Of a DNA stretch of 64,000 bases, positions 24,706-33,044 are shown piece after piece. The position numbers and the translations under genes were made by a program. The notes beneath the pieces are model-generated. The model was given only the letters and a program-made list of their open reading frames with translations. It was not told where the DNA came from and did no database searches. This DNA comes from Nocardia sp. NBC_01503. GTDB taxonomy: Bacteria > Actinomycetota > Actinomycetes > Mycobacteriales > Mycobacteriaceae. Position 1 is the stretch's first letter; every line of letters begins with the position of its first letter. Location of the stretch: positions 682,001 to 746,000 of the forward strand of contig NZ_CP109596.1 in assembly GCF_036327755.1 (NCBI RefSeq), given 5' to 3'.

Positions 24706-27248
24706 GCGATACCCCGGTTCCGACCGTATCTCAGGTGATCGGCTGGAAGCTGGATGCGCTCGATACGCAGGCCATGCACTGGATGGCGCAGTCGGACAAA
24801 CTCAAGACTGAACTCGATGCGGTACAGAACAATTCGAGTAACTCACTGGACTACATAGTCGGCAAGTTCGGCAATGGAGTCCGCAGCAAAGCGTCGAGCG
24901 TACGCGATGAGGGCTACAAGGTTGCGGGGGTCCTGCACGCAGCCTCTGGGGCAATCCTCATGCGGCTCGAACAGATGCGGCTCGCCCAGGCGTCCGTCTC
25001 CCAATCCAAGGGACTGATCACTGGCGAGGGCTACCTGGTCGGTGAAGACGGAGGGGTCACGCTCTCCCTATCTCAGATTGCGAACGCGCTATCGGATCGC
25101 GACAACGCAGCGATCAAGTTGGGGGCGTTGCAACGTCAAGCCGACGAATATGCCAGGTCATTACGGTGGTGGCTGGCCGAGGCCGGACTGAACGGACAAA
25201 TCGTCGTCGACGGACTCACCACCGCGTTCGCCGACCTACCCGGGGGCGGGAACGGGACCACGCCTGTGCAGATCAGCGGTGCGTCGGGGCAGGACCTCGG
25301 TACCAAGGTGAAGAATTCCGATCAGATTCCCGCGGATGTGCTGGCGCAAATCGACCAGATACTCGACAGAACCGGTCTCTCAGCGGACGATTTGGCCCGA
25401 CTACACGCTGGGGAAACGGTCGATGTTCCCGCCTCTACGCTCGAGTTCACCCAGAAGTTTCTCGACGCCGCAGGCCCCGATGGATTCGCCAAAGTCAGCG
25501 AGCAGTTGCGCGCGCAAGGTCCGGATGGGGAAACCCATGCCCGCGAACTGGCGAACTCGGTCATGCTGCTATCGAACGAGAACGTCAAAGGCATCAAAGC
25601 CGACGGCAAACAAACCACCGGTGGCTACGAGCAGCTACCGCAGTCCTACCGCGACATCATCTCCAGCCGAGTCCTGGAAAACCCCAACGATCAGCGCGCT
25701 GGGAATCCCAGCTTCCTACCGGACGCGAACACCAACAAATACCCCGACCCAGACGGAATCGGCCAATTCCGTGCGGGCACAAAGTATTACGACAACCTCA
25801 CGCGCATGACTACTGCTCTGGATGCCGCGGACAGCAGCTATACACCCGGCACCAAACTCTCCACCGAGTTGTACCGCCAAGGCGGAACCCTCGCCACGAT
25901 GCTCAACGCCAACCATGACGGCAAACTGAATCTGCCCGCCGACGGTGCCCTGCTCGAGAAGTCCCTGACCAACATCGTCGACATCGGTTCACGCAACACC
26001 GACGCCACTGCGATCATTCTCACCGGTGAAGGCACCCCGGACCAGCTCGGCGCGAACTATCACCGCGACTCCACTGTCGTCGCGCTGATCAACCACGACT
26101 GGCCCGGCGGTGTGGAGAACTCACCGATCCACCAGATGTTCGACTGGATTCCCCAGGACGCCAAAGTTCAACTCAGCCCCGCTGATCCGGGCTATCAGCA
26201 TCAACTCGACCAGTCCACCCTCGCCGGCAAATCCGCCCGCGCGCTGGCAGACGTGCTGTCCACGACGAAGTCTCCTGACGGGATCAACAACTTCAAATCC
26301 TTGTTCGATCACAAGGACAATGGCATGCGCTACGTCGCTGGCGCGCTGTCCCCGTACGTATCCAACATGGTGGGTGTAAACGAAAACCTCACCGGCACAC
26401 ATGGATTCGGAACCCTCAACCCGGTGGAAGCCACACGCGTGTTCACACTCCTGGACGGAGATAAACACGCCGCCGCGATCATCAACGGCGCAGCGATCGC
26501 CCAATCCTATGAATTCGACCGCGCGTTCGCTCGCGGCGACGGCGGCAACGAACTCGCCCTATATTCCGGGCGCCTGCACGGTCTGATCGAAGGTGGGATC
26601 GCCGCCGACTCGGGCCTGCACAACTTGGACGCGGAAAGCGCTGGCACACACCGCAAAGAACTACTCGGCGCCAGCTTCCTCAGCGCCAAGGAAATCTTCA
26701 ACGCCGGAGCCAAGGAAGCCTTCAAGTTCGTCCCCGGAGAACGGTTCGTCATGCCGGTGGTGAACTCGCTGGAGGCGTACCTCAAGGATCCAACGGTCAA
26801 CGCCGTCTACGACAAGCCCACACTGACGTACCCGACCGTGGACACCACACTCAACCCTTACGCTCACAAGGACACTCCGGGGTTTCAGCAAATACCAGAA
26901 CGCGCCGATGCAGCCCAGCGATACGTCATGCTCCAGGCGCGGGTGGACTCCGGACAGCTCGACCCCAGCACACTGCCCCATGAACTGCTCACCGACCAGG
27001 GGGCACTACGAACATTCGATGACGTCGACGACGTCGACGCCGCCAAAATCCCCGCCATACTCGAAGGCAACGGCATGGATCCACACCGTCTCGGGCAATA
27101 CGAGGATGACTCGGCAGCGGGAAGTAAAACCGTGCGCGCCGCCGTGTTCGGCGGGGAACTGGTAGAGCCAGGCAATAAACTCTTCGGTTCAGTCCTGCAA
27201 GCTGGAGGGGTACCCGACCAAGTCAACAGATGGGGCAAAGCTAAATGA
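24702..27248 (+). CDS. Large TPR-repeat-region protein, putative type VII secretion substrate
   Basis: This 848-residue protein begins at GTG 24702, overlapping the EspC-like gene. The first 150 residues are helical with a G-W and H-W pattern (VIGWKLDALDTQAMHWMAQ), then long helical segments follow. It resembles the actinobacterial TPR-region proteins encoded next to EspC-like genes (as near Rv0026-Rv0028). No catalytic motif was seen. No signal peptide or membrane segment is present, which fits export by an ESX system. The ESX core machinery is not in the window, so the element would rely on a chromosomal ESX apparatus. Confidence 0.6.
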   Translation: MSDTPVPTVSQVIGWKLDALDTQAMHWMAQSDKLKTELDAVQNNSSNSLDYIVGKFGNGVRSKASSVRDEGYKVAGVLHAASGAILMRLEQMRLAQASVSQSKGLITGEGYLVGEDGGVTLSLSQIANALSDRDNAAIKLGALQRQADEYARSLRWWLAEAGLNGQIVVDGLTTAFADLPGGGNGTTPVQISGASGQDLGTKVKNSDQIPADVLAQIDQILDRTGLSADDLARLHAGETVDVPASTLEFTQKFLDAAGPDGFAKVSEQLRAQGPDGETHARELANSVMLLSNENVKGIKADGKQTTGGYEQLPQSYRDIISSRVLENPNDQRAGNPSFLPDANTNKYPDPDGIGQFRAGTKYYDNLTRMTTALDAADSSYTPGTKLSTELYRQGGTLATMLNANHDGKLNLPADGALLEKSLTNIVDIGSRNTDATAIILTGEGTPDQLGANYHRDSTVVALINHDWPGGVENSPIHQMFDWIPQDAKVQLSPADPGYQHQLDQSTLAGKSARALADVLSTTKSPDGINNFKSLFDHKDNGMRYVAGALSPYVSNMVGVNENLTGTHGFGTLNPVEATRVFTLLDGDKHAAAIINGAAIAQSYEFDRAFARGDGGNELALYSGRLHGLIEGGIAADSGLHNLDAESAGTHRKELLGASFLSAKEIFNAGAKEAFKFVPGERFVMPVVNSLEAYLKDPTVNAVYDKPTLTYPTVDTTLNPYAHKDTPGFQQIPERADAAQRYVMLQARVDSGQLDPSTLPHELLTDQGALRTFDDVDDVDAAKIPAILEGNGMDPHRLGQYEDDSAAGSKTVRAAVFGGELVEPGNKLFGSVLQAGGVPDQVNRWGKAK

Positions 27249-27748
27249 TCACCGCCAGCCACACACGTCGCCGGGCGATGACAATCCTCACCGCCGCAGC
27301 GACCCTCATCGCGCTGGTCAGTGGCTGCACTCGAAACACCGACACCGCCACACCTCCAGCCCCGCAATGGGATCCGTGTACAGCCTTCCCCGAACCGGCC
27401 ATGCAGAGCATCGGAATGACCGACAAATCCGAGGAAGGAACCACCGGCATGCGGTGCAGCTGGTCAGGACCGACTGGTTACCGCATGGACGTCTGGTATC
27501 ACACCAACGGCGCGGACTGGAAACTCGGCGCCGAGGACATCACAGACGCCACAATCGGCGCCTACCAAGGCCACACCTATCACCTCACGACCCAAAGCCA
27601 CCCCTACTTCTGCGCTCTCCAACTCCAGACACGCGCTGCGAATATCGTTTTCGAGGTGACGAACTCACTGCACAAAGACGAAGACCCGTGCGCGGTGGCT
27701 ACACGAGCAGCAACCGCGTTGGAAGGCTATCTACCTCCCGTCAACTGA
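27245..27748 (+). CDS. DUF3558-type lipoprotein
   Basis: This 167-residue protein has a signal peptide with lipobox LVSGC (Cys at about 29), so it should be anchored on the outer face of the membrane. The mature part is short and contains Cys residues (WDPCTAF, MRCSWSG, YFCALQL, EDPCAVA), matching the DUF3558 family of mycobacterial and nocardial lipoproteins. ATG 27245 overlaps the stop of the large protein. Its position suggests it serves the secreted partners of this operon. Confidence 0.8.
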   Translation: MITASHTRRRAMTILTAAATLIALVSGCTRNTDTATPPAPQWDPCTAFPEPAMQSIGMTDKSEEGTTGMRCSWSGPTGYRMDVWYHTNGADWKLGAEDITDATIGAYQGHTYHLTTQSHPYFCALQLQTRAANIVFEVTNSLHKDEDPCAVATRAATALEGYLPPVN

Positions 27749-28122
27749 GCATGGAACTAATCTGCCAACTCTCCCACTCGCGGCAATTCAGCCAACGTGC
27801 CGCCCAGGTGAGGTGTCCGCTACCTCCGCTGACCGCAGTGACCAAACCGGCCAGCGAGAACCCCAATGCCGTGGCCGTCGGCGACGGTCGGTACGCGGCG
27901 GCAGGTTCAGAACCTCTATCTACCCGCCCCGTAAGACAATGCGCTACTCGCAGTCTTTGTGGCATAACCGAGTTGGTGTGACGATCTGTGCCAGGTTCGT
28001 GAGCGTGGTTGTCGCACAGTCGGTTCTGAGTAGGCTCCGGTTCAGCGTGATTACCGCATGAGTTCGGTTCCGCTCCCGATGAATCGATCCGGCGGTGTCT
28101 GGTCGGATCGAGAGGTGAGCCC
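27749..28122. other. Intergenic, nothing recognised
   Basis: These 374 bp contain no convincing gene, hairpin or repeat. The end nearest 28123 should carry the promoter of the secreted protein gene. Confidence 0.4.
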
Positions 28123-29088
28123 ATGACCATCACACGCACAATCACCGCACTGGCGGTGCTACCGGTCCTTGCCGCCGCCGGGCACGGTACCGCGGTTGCC
28201 GCGCCGGGACAACCCGGTTTGGCGGTGCCCGGGGAAGGACAACCGGGGCTAAGTACGACGCCCGCACCGAGCATGGCGGACTATCTCCCCGACCCGCCCG
28301 CGCCACCCGCGCGGCCACGACCTCAGCAGCAGACCAGCCCGCAGTCCAATCTCCTTGCGCCACAACCGCAGCCACCGACGGCCGAACCCGACGTGCAGCA
28401 ACCCGACACCGTGCCCGAGGTTGTCCCGGTCGACCCGCATACGGTGCGCGCCGGGAACACTACGGTGGCGGTGCCGGACTGGGTCGATAGGAAGACCCGG
28501 GACAAAGCGCAGGCGTATCTGGACTATGTCGAATGGCAGATCGCCGCCGGGTATGACAGCGCGGGTTTTCCGCGGGATGAATCCGATCGCCGCGCCGCCT
28601 CGACCATGACCGGCGCACTCGTCAGCGGTACCGCGGGAGCGGAGATCGTGTCCGTGCCAGCATCATTGGCCGGGTGCGGAGTCGGCGCTGTGGTCGGCGG
28701 GATCGCGGGTGCAGCGATCGCGGGCGTGCCGACCGCAGGCACCGGAGCGGGTCCGGGCGCCGCGCTCGGAGGCATCGCGGGGTGCATGGTCGGGTCGGTG
28801 GTGGCCGCAGTACCGGGTATCGCGCTCGGGGCCACCGCTGGCGCGGTGCTCGGCGGCGCGGCCGCGGGCGCGCTCGGCGGCGGTGTCGATGTACCCAAAC
28901 CCGTAGATATACCACCACTGATCGAGATCGCCGCCCCTGCCGCAGCGCCGCAGCCCCAGGCGGTCACCGTGGGGCAACAGATCACCGAGACCATCGACGC
29001 TGTTGCCGCGACCAACCCTGAAGTCGATACCGTCGTGACTTCGTTGCGGTCTGCCATCGCCGCGCTGCCGCCGCTCATTCCGGCGTAG
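28123..29088 (+). CDS. Secreted protein with glycine-zipper region
   Basis: This 321-residue protein has a signal peptide ending at about AVA-AP (residue 26), a Pro/Gln-rich linker (30-105), a small folded part (TTVAVPDWVDRKTRDKAQAY, DYVEWQIAAGYD) and a long Gly/Ala-rich stretch (about 165-255: VVGGIAGAAIAG, LGATAGAVLGGAAAGALGGG) typical of glycine zippers that insert in or span membranes. The RBS GAGAGGTGAG precedes ATG 28123. Similar exported proteins are known from nocardiae and rhodococci without assigned function. It might be a surface or membrane-active cargo protein. Confidence 0.7.
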   Translation: MTITRTITALAVLPVLAAAGHGTAVAAPGQPGLAVPGEGQPGLSTTPAPSMADYLPDPPAPPARPRPQQQTSPQSNLLAPQPQPPTAEPDVQQPDTVPEVVPVDPHTVRAGNTTVAVPDWVDRKTRDKAQAYLDYVEWQIAAGYDSAGFPRDESDRRAASTMTGALVSGTAGAEIVSVPASLAGCGVGAVVGGIAGAAIAGVPTAGTGAGPGAALGGIAGCMVGSVVAAVPGIALGATAGAVLGGAAAGALGGGVDVPKPVDIPPLIEIAAPAAAPQPQAVTVGQQITETIDAVAATNPEVDTVVTSLRSAIAALPPLIPA

Positions 29089-29157
29089 CCGCGATCAGCG
29101 CGAGGTTCCACGCCGTAGTGGATGCCAGCGATGGTGGGGTGGGGCGCGTGGAGAGTG

Positions 29158-29301
29158 CGGGCAGGCCCGGCCTGCCCGTCACCAGCTGCCCGCTGGCGCC
29201 GCCCGAGAGGCTCACGCCGAGTACGAATTTCCCGTTCCGAAACCCTGCGGTGAGCGCCGGGCCGGACGGGGAAATTCGTGCTTGGCGTGAGGGGCGGCGC
29301 C
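29158..29301 (+). repeat. 144-bp palindrome-rich repeat, copy A
   Basis: It begins with the near-perfect palindrome CGGGCAGGCC-c-GGCCTGCCCG (29158-29178). A large stem follows: GGCGCCGCCC (29195-29204) and CTCACGCC (29211-29218) and ACGAATTTCCC (29223-29233) pair with GGGAAATTCGT (29269-29279), GGCGTGAG (29284-29291) and GGGCGGCGCC (29292-29301). The whole block recurs in inverted orientation at 29941-30083. Confidence 0.75.
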
Positions 29302-29414
29302 GACACAATCACGCGCCCCACCCCCTCCCGGACGCGACGGGCCGTCGAAATCTGGACCGGATACCGGGATCGGCCAGCGGCCAGCAATCGGAAATCGGGG
29401 GTAAAACCCGTGCA
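29302..29414. other. Non-coding, between repeat A and the iterons
   Basis: No gene is seen. The last bases (29399-29412) carry GGGTAAAACCCGTG, an incomplete form of the iteron motif that follows. Confidence 0.4.
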
Positions 29415-29526
29415 GAACACAGGTAGAACGCAGCGCATGAGCGGCGAAAGGCGGGCAGAACTCGTCGCATCGTGGAAAAACGCGGGTAGAACGCGGGAGA
29501 TCACTACCCGAGTTTTACCCGTGTTC
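29415..29526. repeat. Three iteron-like 15-bp repeats
   Basis: The motif RAACRCRGGTARAAC occurs at 29415-29429 (GAACACAGGTAGAAC), 29478-29492 (AAACGCGGGTAGAAC) and inverted at 29512-29526 (complement GAACACGGGTAAAAC). Repeats of this size next to stable hairpins are typical of plasmid replication origins or transfer origins. Confidence 0.6.
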
Positions 29527-29530
29527 TACA

Positions 29531-29655
29531 CCCCGCCCCGCCTCCTGACCTGCGGTTACAGGGTGGGCTCTCACAGATCACCAAATACCCCCATCAGTGT
29601 GTATTTGGTGATCTGTGAGAGCCATAGTTAATTTTCAGAAGGAGGCGGGGCGGGG
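29531..29655. repeat. Nested perfect inverted repeat, 125 bp
   Basis: An outer pair of 16-bp arms (29531-29546 and 29640-29655, beginning CCCCGCCCCGCC) and an inner pair of 23-bp arms (29566-29588 and 29601-29623, beginning GGCTCTCACAG) match without mismatch. The inner loop is 12 nt. This can form a very stable cruciform or single-strand hairpin. It does not resemble a normal terminator, as no gene ends within 440 bp. A role as oriT, single-strand origin or double-strand origin is likely. Confidence 0.75.
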
Positions 29656-29940
29656 GAAAGAAGAAGAGAGAGAAGAATATTCAGACAGAGGAGTAAGTAG
29701 GTTGAGTTGGGTAATGAGCGTTGCAGTTGGGTGCGTGGGAGCGTCCGGTGACGGTGGGTGCGTACGTGGCGGTTGAGTGCAGGGTGTCGTCCGGAACGCT
29801 CGCGCAGTGGTGACGTCCGGAGGGACCGGTTGCGCGGGGGTGGCTGTGCCCGGTGCGGATAGTCGCGGGCGATAGTCCGGCGGATGGTCCGGAGTGGTTG
29901 TCGTGCTGGGTGATTCCCTGGGTGCGCGCCGCATTGTACG
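29656..29940. other. Non-coding, after the nested hairpin
   Basis: No credible gene. A purine-rich strand (about 29656-29700, GGGGGAAAGAAGAAGAGAGAG-like) follows the hairpin and could be a melting or primase-loading region. Confidence 0.35.
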
Positions 29941-30083
29941 GGCGCCGCCCCTCCCGCCCGAGGACGAATTTCCCCGTCCGGTCCACAGATTCAGTGACGG
30001 CGGGGTGCCGGGAAATTCCTCCTCGGCCCGGAGCCTCTGCGACGCCCCCGGCAGGCGGTGAGGGCAGGCGCAGGGCCTGCCCC
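29941..30083 (-). repeat. 143-bp palindrome-rich repeat, copy B (inverted)
   Basis: Read on the minus strand this block has the same order of parts as copy A: GGGCAGGC...GCCTGCCC palindrome (30062-30082), then CCGAGGAGGAATTTCCC (30010-30026), then CGGACGGGGAAATTCGT (29964-29980) and GGGCGGCGCC (29941-29950). Length differs from copy A by one base. The two copies flank the iterons and nested hairpin. Confidence 0.7.
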
Positions 30084-30135
30084 GACAGAGCGCGGCGCGC
30101 GCCCAGGGAATCCACGCTCGGTCGGGACTCCACCC

Positions 30136-30155
30136 GTTGACACGTACGTGTCAAC
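30136..30155. promoter_or_regulatory. 20-bp perfect palindrome before the SprT-methyltransferase genes
   Basis: GTTGACACGTACGTGTCAAC at 30136-30155 is a perfect palindrome 25 bp before the start of the SprT-like gene. It also holds a TTGACA hexamer. It looks like an operator for a dimeric repressor. Confidence 0.6.
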
Positions 30156-30179
30156 AGCCTTCGGAAGGACCCGGATGTC

Positions 30180-30872
30180 ATGACCGACTCCGATACCATC
30201 ACTGGCTTGCTCATTTCCGCGCTCGAAAACACATGGCTGGCAATCCGATCGCACCACCCGGACGTACCCGAAGTAGTGCTCACCTTAGGTGCGGGATCGA
30301 CCGGCAGTAGCGAGATCACGCTGGGGCATTTTGCGCAAAACCGCTGGATACGAGGCGAGTACGAGCTACATGAGCTGTTCGTGGGCGGGGAAGGGCTTCA
30401 GCACGGCGCGGTCGACGTGCTCGGCACCCTGCTTCACGAGGCCGCCCACGGTGTTGCGGCAACGCGGGGCATCAAGGACACCAGCCGACAGGGCCGCTGG
30501 CACAACGAGCGCTACCGCATCCTCGGCAAAGAACTCGGACTCGCCCTGGAGCATCACGACAAGTTCGGATGGTCGGTGACCATGGTGCCGGACCAAACCC
30601 GCGAGCAATACCGCGACGAACTGGACGAACTGGCCTTCGCGCTGGTGGCGTACCGCCGACGGGAACCGAACCGACGCGGCGGACGTATATCCAACAACAA
30701 CGGGCTCTCCGCCGTATGCGAATGCGGCCGCAAGCTGCGGGTATCGCTCAGAGTCTTCGAAGCCGGTCCGATCTACTGCGGCACCTGCGGCGCGGCGTTC
30801 AAGGCAGACAACAGAACTGGTAGTAGACACTCAGTTCATGTTGAGTTCAACCGGGTCAGTGGTGAATGGTGA
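30180..30872 (+). CDS. SprT-like zinc metalloprotease with zinc ribbon
   Basis: This 230-residue protein has HEAAH at residues 86-90 and a third likely ligand, His108 (RWHNERYR), followed by a C-terminal zinc ribbon (CEC at 180-182 and CGTC at 200-203). This layout matches SprT/Spartan-like proteases, which can cleave DNA-protein crosslinks; on mobile elements such proteins are often beside restriction genes. ATG 30180 follows GGAAGG. The methyltransferase reads on from it, overlapping if the upstream start is used. The function here (for example clearing adducts after DNA entry) is an inference. Confidence 0.75.
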   Translation: MTDSDTITGLLISALENTWLAIRSHHPDVPEVVLTLGAGSTGSSEITLGHFAQNRWIRGEYELHELFVGGEGLQHGAVDVLGTLLHEAAHGVAATRGIKDTSRQGRWHNERYRILGKELGLALEHHDKFGWSVTMVPDQTREQYRDELDELAFALVAYRRREPNRRGGRISNNNGLSAVCECGRKLRVSLRVFEAGPIYCGTCGAAFKADNRTGSRHSVHVEFNRVSGEW

Positions 30873-31965
30873 TCGGATGCTGACGCCACACGCCCACGAG
30901 GATGATGCTGTGGATCCGGGCGATCAACTCACGCTGTTCGCAGCGGCTTCTGTTCGCTTGTCAGATGCTGCACGTATGCTGCCCCCTGTGCGGACCATCG
31001 ACATATTTGCAGGTGCTGGCGGCCTCTCGCTGGGATTGATCGAAGCAGGCTTCGACGTACGCAATGCTATCGAGTGGGATCGAGATTCCGCTGCTACCTA
31101 CCGTCAGTCCCATCCAAAAACCAAGATGCAAGAGTGCGATATCGCACAGGTTGACTTCGGTCAGTACAAAGGTGAGATCGACGTAGTAGCAGGCGGCCCA
31201 CCGTGCCAGCCATGGTCGGACGGCGGTCACCGCCTAGGTGAAGACGATCCCCGGGACGGTCTTCCTCACTACCTGCGAGCTGTGAAAGACATAGCGCCTC
31301 GCGCCTTCATCATGGAGAACGTTAGCGGGCTAGTACGCGGCAGCCGCCTTGCCCACATGGAAACCTATTTTGAGGCCTTCCGCAGCCTGGGCTACACCGT
31401 CTCATGGGAAGTTCTTGCCGCATCCGATTACGGCGTTCCCCAAAGCCGACGTCGTCTCTTCGTCGTCGGAATCCAAGGCAAGAGGTTCAAAGCACCTACA
31501 CCGACCCACAAGGTTGGCACGGTAAAAGCGGGTGACATTTTGTCAGCGGAGCGCGTCATTGGTGATCCGAATACTTCCAAGGTGACCTACGCCAAGAAGC
31601 CACATATCAGGCCCAGCCCCCATGACGGACTCTTGTTCAACGGTGGCGGCCGTCCGATTGACCTCGACGACCTCGCTCCAACTATGTTGGCAAGCATGGG
31701 TGGCAACAAGACACCATGGATTGATACCGCTGGAATTTTGCCTTCCTACCACGCCCACCTTCTGTCAGGGGGAACACCCAAGACCGGTACGGTGCCAGGG
31801 GCTCGACGTATCACTGTGCAAGAAGCTGCATTACTACAGACTTTCCCTTCTACGATGGAGTTCCAAGGCCGAAGGTCGAGTCAGTACCGACAGGTGGGAA
31901 ACGCGGTACCTCCACGCCTTGCTGCGGCTGTCGGCAAAGCATTACTTAAGTGCCTAAGCGAATGA
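30838..31965 (+). CDS. DNA (cytosine-5) methyltransferase
   Basis: The protein carries the ordered C5-methylase motifs: I DIFAGAGGLSLG, IV GGPPCQPWS with catalytic Cys (residue 123 from this start), VI ENVSGLV, VIII QSRRRLFVVG, and X QYRQVGNAVPP. The target recognition region lies between VIII and X. Length is 375 residues from ATG 30838; ATG 30877, 4 bp after the SprT stop, is an alternative giving 362. It is convergent with the putative endonuclease gene, with 5 bp between the two stops. GC content looks clearly lower than in the neighbouring chromosome, which fits recent acquisition. Confidence 0.92.
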   Translation: MLSSTGSVVNGDRMLTPHAHEDDAVDPGDQLTLFAAASVRLSDAARMLPPVRTIDIFAGAGGLSLGLIEAGFDVRNAIEWDRDSAATYRQSHPKTKMQECDIAQVDFGQYKGEIDVVAGGPPCQPWSDGGHRLGEDDPRDGLPHYLRAVKDIAPRAFIMENVSGLVRGSRLAHMETYFEAFRSLGYTVSWEVLAASDYGVPQSRRRLFVVGIQGKRFKAPTPTHKVGTVKAGDILSAERVIGDPNTSKVTYAKKPHIRPSPHDGLLFNGGGRPIDLDDLAPTMLASMGGNKTPWIDTAGILPSYHAHLLSGGTPKTGTVPGARRITVQEAALLQTFPSTMEFQGRRSSQYRQVGNAVPPRLAAAVGKALLKCLSE

Positions 31966-31970
31966 TTCCT

Positions 31971-33044
31971 TCATTCAGCCACCATCCCCGATTTCACGAG
32001 CAAACTCACATAGTCTCCCACCAGTACATGATTCGGTTGCTGATGAACTAGGAGATAATGCAAGCGCCGAAGCGCCTCAAGACGGTGTTGCCTCACCAGT
32101 CGCGCAACCATTGACCGAATCTCGTGACGAACGTCGAGGATACTGAGATCAGCGTCAAGTCCCAGGCCACATTCCGCGAGGGCTGTCGCAAGATCCGGCG
32201 CCGAAAGGTTTCCTGCCTTCGCTACGATGTGAATCCTCTGCAAATCTGCTTTGACTCGCGCGGCCTCTGCCTGAGCAAGCTTGGTCTCCCACGAGTTGGC
32301 TGTCACCTCGTACCCATCGATGAGTTGGCCCTGCAACCACACCTGCACATCTGCAGCTGACTTAGCAGACGCGTCAGAAGCATTGATATTCTTGGTATCG
32401 ACACGGAAGTGCCCTCCAAGCTGTTCCATCAATGCATGCAGAAGCGCCGCGAAAATCATCTGTTCATGAGCACCACGAGTTGGCGTGTCAAGCATTGATT
32501 CAAAGAGCGCCCACATCTTGGGAAACGTTAGCGCCGATATGACCAGATCGGGCATTGGTGGAATCACTCGGGCAGTTGCCGCAACATCCTCAGCAACATA
32601 TTCGAAAGCAGCCGCGACTTCTTCAGCGGACGCAGTTGTCGACAACCATGTGATGAGGTTTCGCCAGGCGGCGCGATCAAGCCCATCTAGTCGCTTCTGA
32701 CCTTTACCTAACGTCTGGAACGCGTCTCGCTTGCACGGGATACCCAGCTCATCGCAGACTTTGGTCAACTTCTGCGTTACCGGCCGCCGGCCGTCTGGTG
32801 CGAGCCGAACGTCCAACCTCTCGTCGGAGGAGACGGAGAAGGCAATGATCGCGAGTGTCGCATCCCGGTAGGAATCATGTTTCGACAAGAGGTCATCTAG
32901 CCATAACCGGGCAGCGGCGGGTGGGTCCGTTCGATTGGCAGGCGGCAACGTCACCAAGGCACGCAGTCTCGCTTCGACAAGATCGGCCGCCTTCTCTGAC
33001 AGCTTGTCCTTCTCCGACGGTTTGTCGCCATTGTTGTTGGACAT
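31971..33044 (-). CDS. Putative type II restriction endonuclease (possibly SacI-like)
   Basis: This 357-residue protein is convergent with the methyltransferase and has no other assignable family. The region SAADVQVWLQGQLIDGYEV followed by TANSWETKLAQAEAAR resembles the D...E-V core and following S-W-E helix that I recall from SacI (recognising GAGCTC), whose length is nearly the same. A clean PD-(D/E)-x-K is not present, as the segment reads E-V-T. Function as the partner nuclease rests mainly on position, size and this partial likeness. The recognition site cannot be stated. GC is low, as in the methylase gene. Confidence 0.6.
   Translation of the reverse strand: MSNNNGDKPSEKDKLSEKAADLVEARLRALVTLPPANRTDPPAAARLWLDDLLSKHDSYRDATLAIIAFSVSSDERLDVRLAPDGRRPVTQKLTKVCDELGIPCKRDAFQTLGKGQKRLDGLDRAAWRNLITWLSTTASAEEVAAAFEYVAEDVAATARVIPPMPDLVISALTFPKMWALFESMLDTPTRGAHEQMIFAALLHALMEQLGGHFRVDTKNINASDASAKSAADVQVWLQGQLIDGYEVTANSWETKLAQAEAARVKADLQRIHIVAKAGNLSAPDLATALAECGLGLDADLSILDVRHEIRSMVARLVRQHRLEALRRLHYLLVHQQPNHVLVGDYVSLLVKSGMVAE

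Noticed and set aside
28524..29504. Minus-strand frame of 326 codons
   Set aside because: It lies opposite the secreted glycine-zipper gene and runs into the repeat region; the Pro/Ala-rich product is a mirror of the Gly/Ala coding strand.
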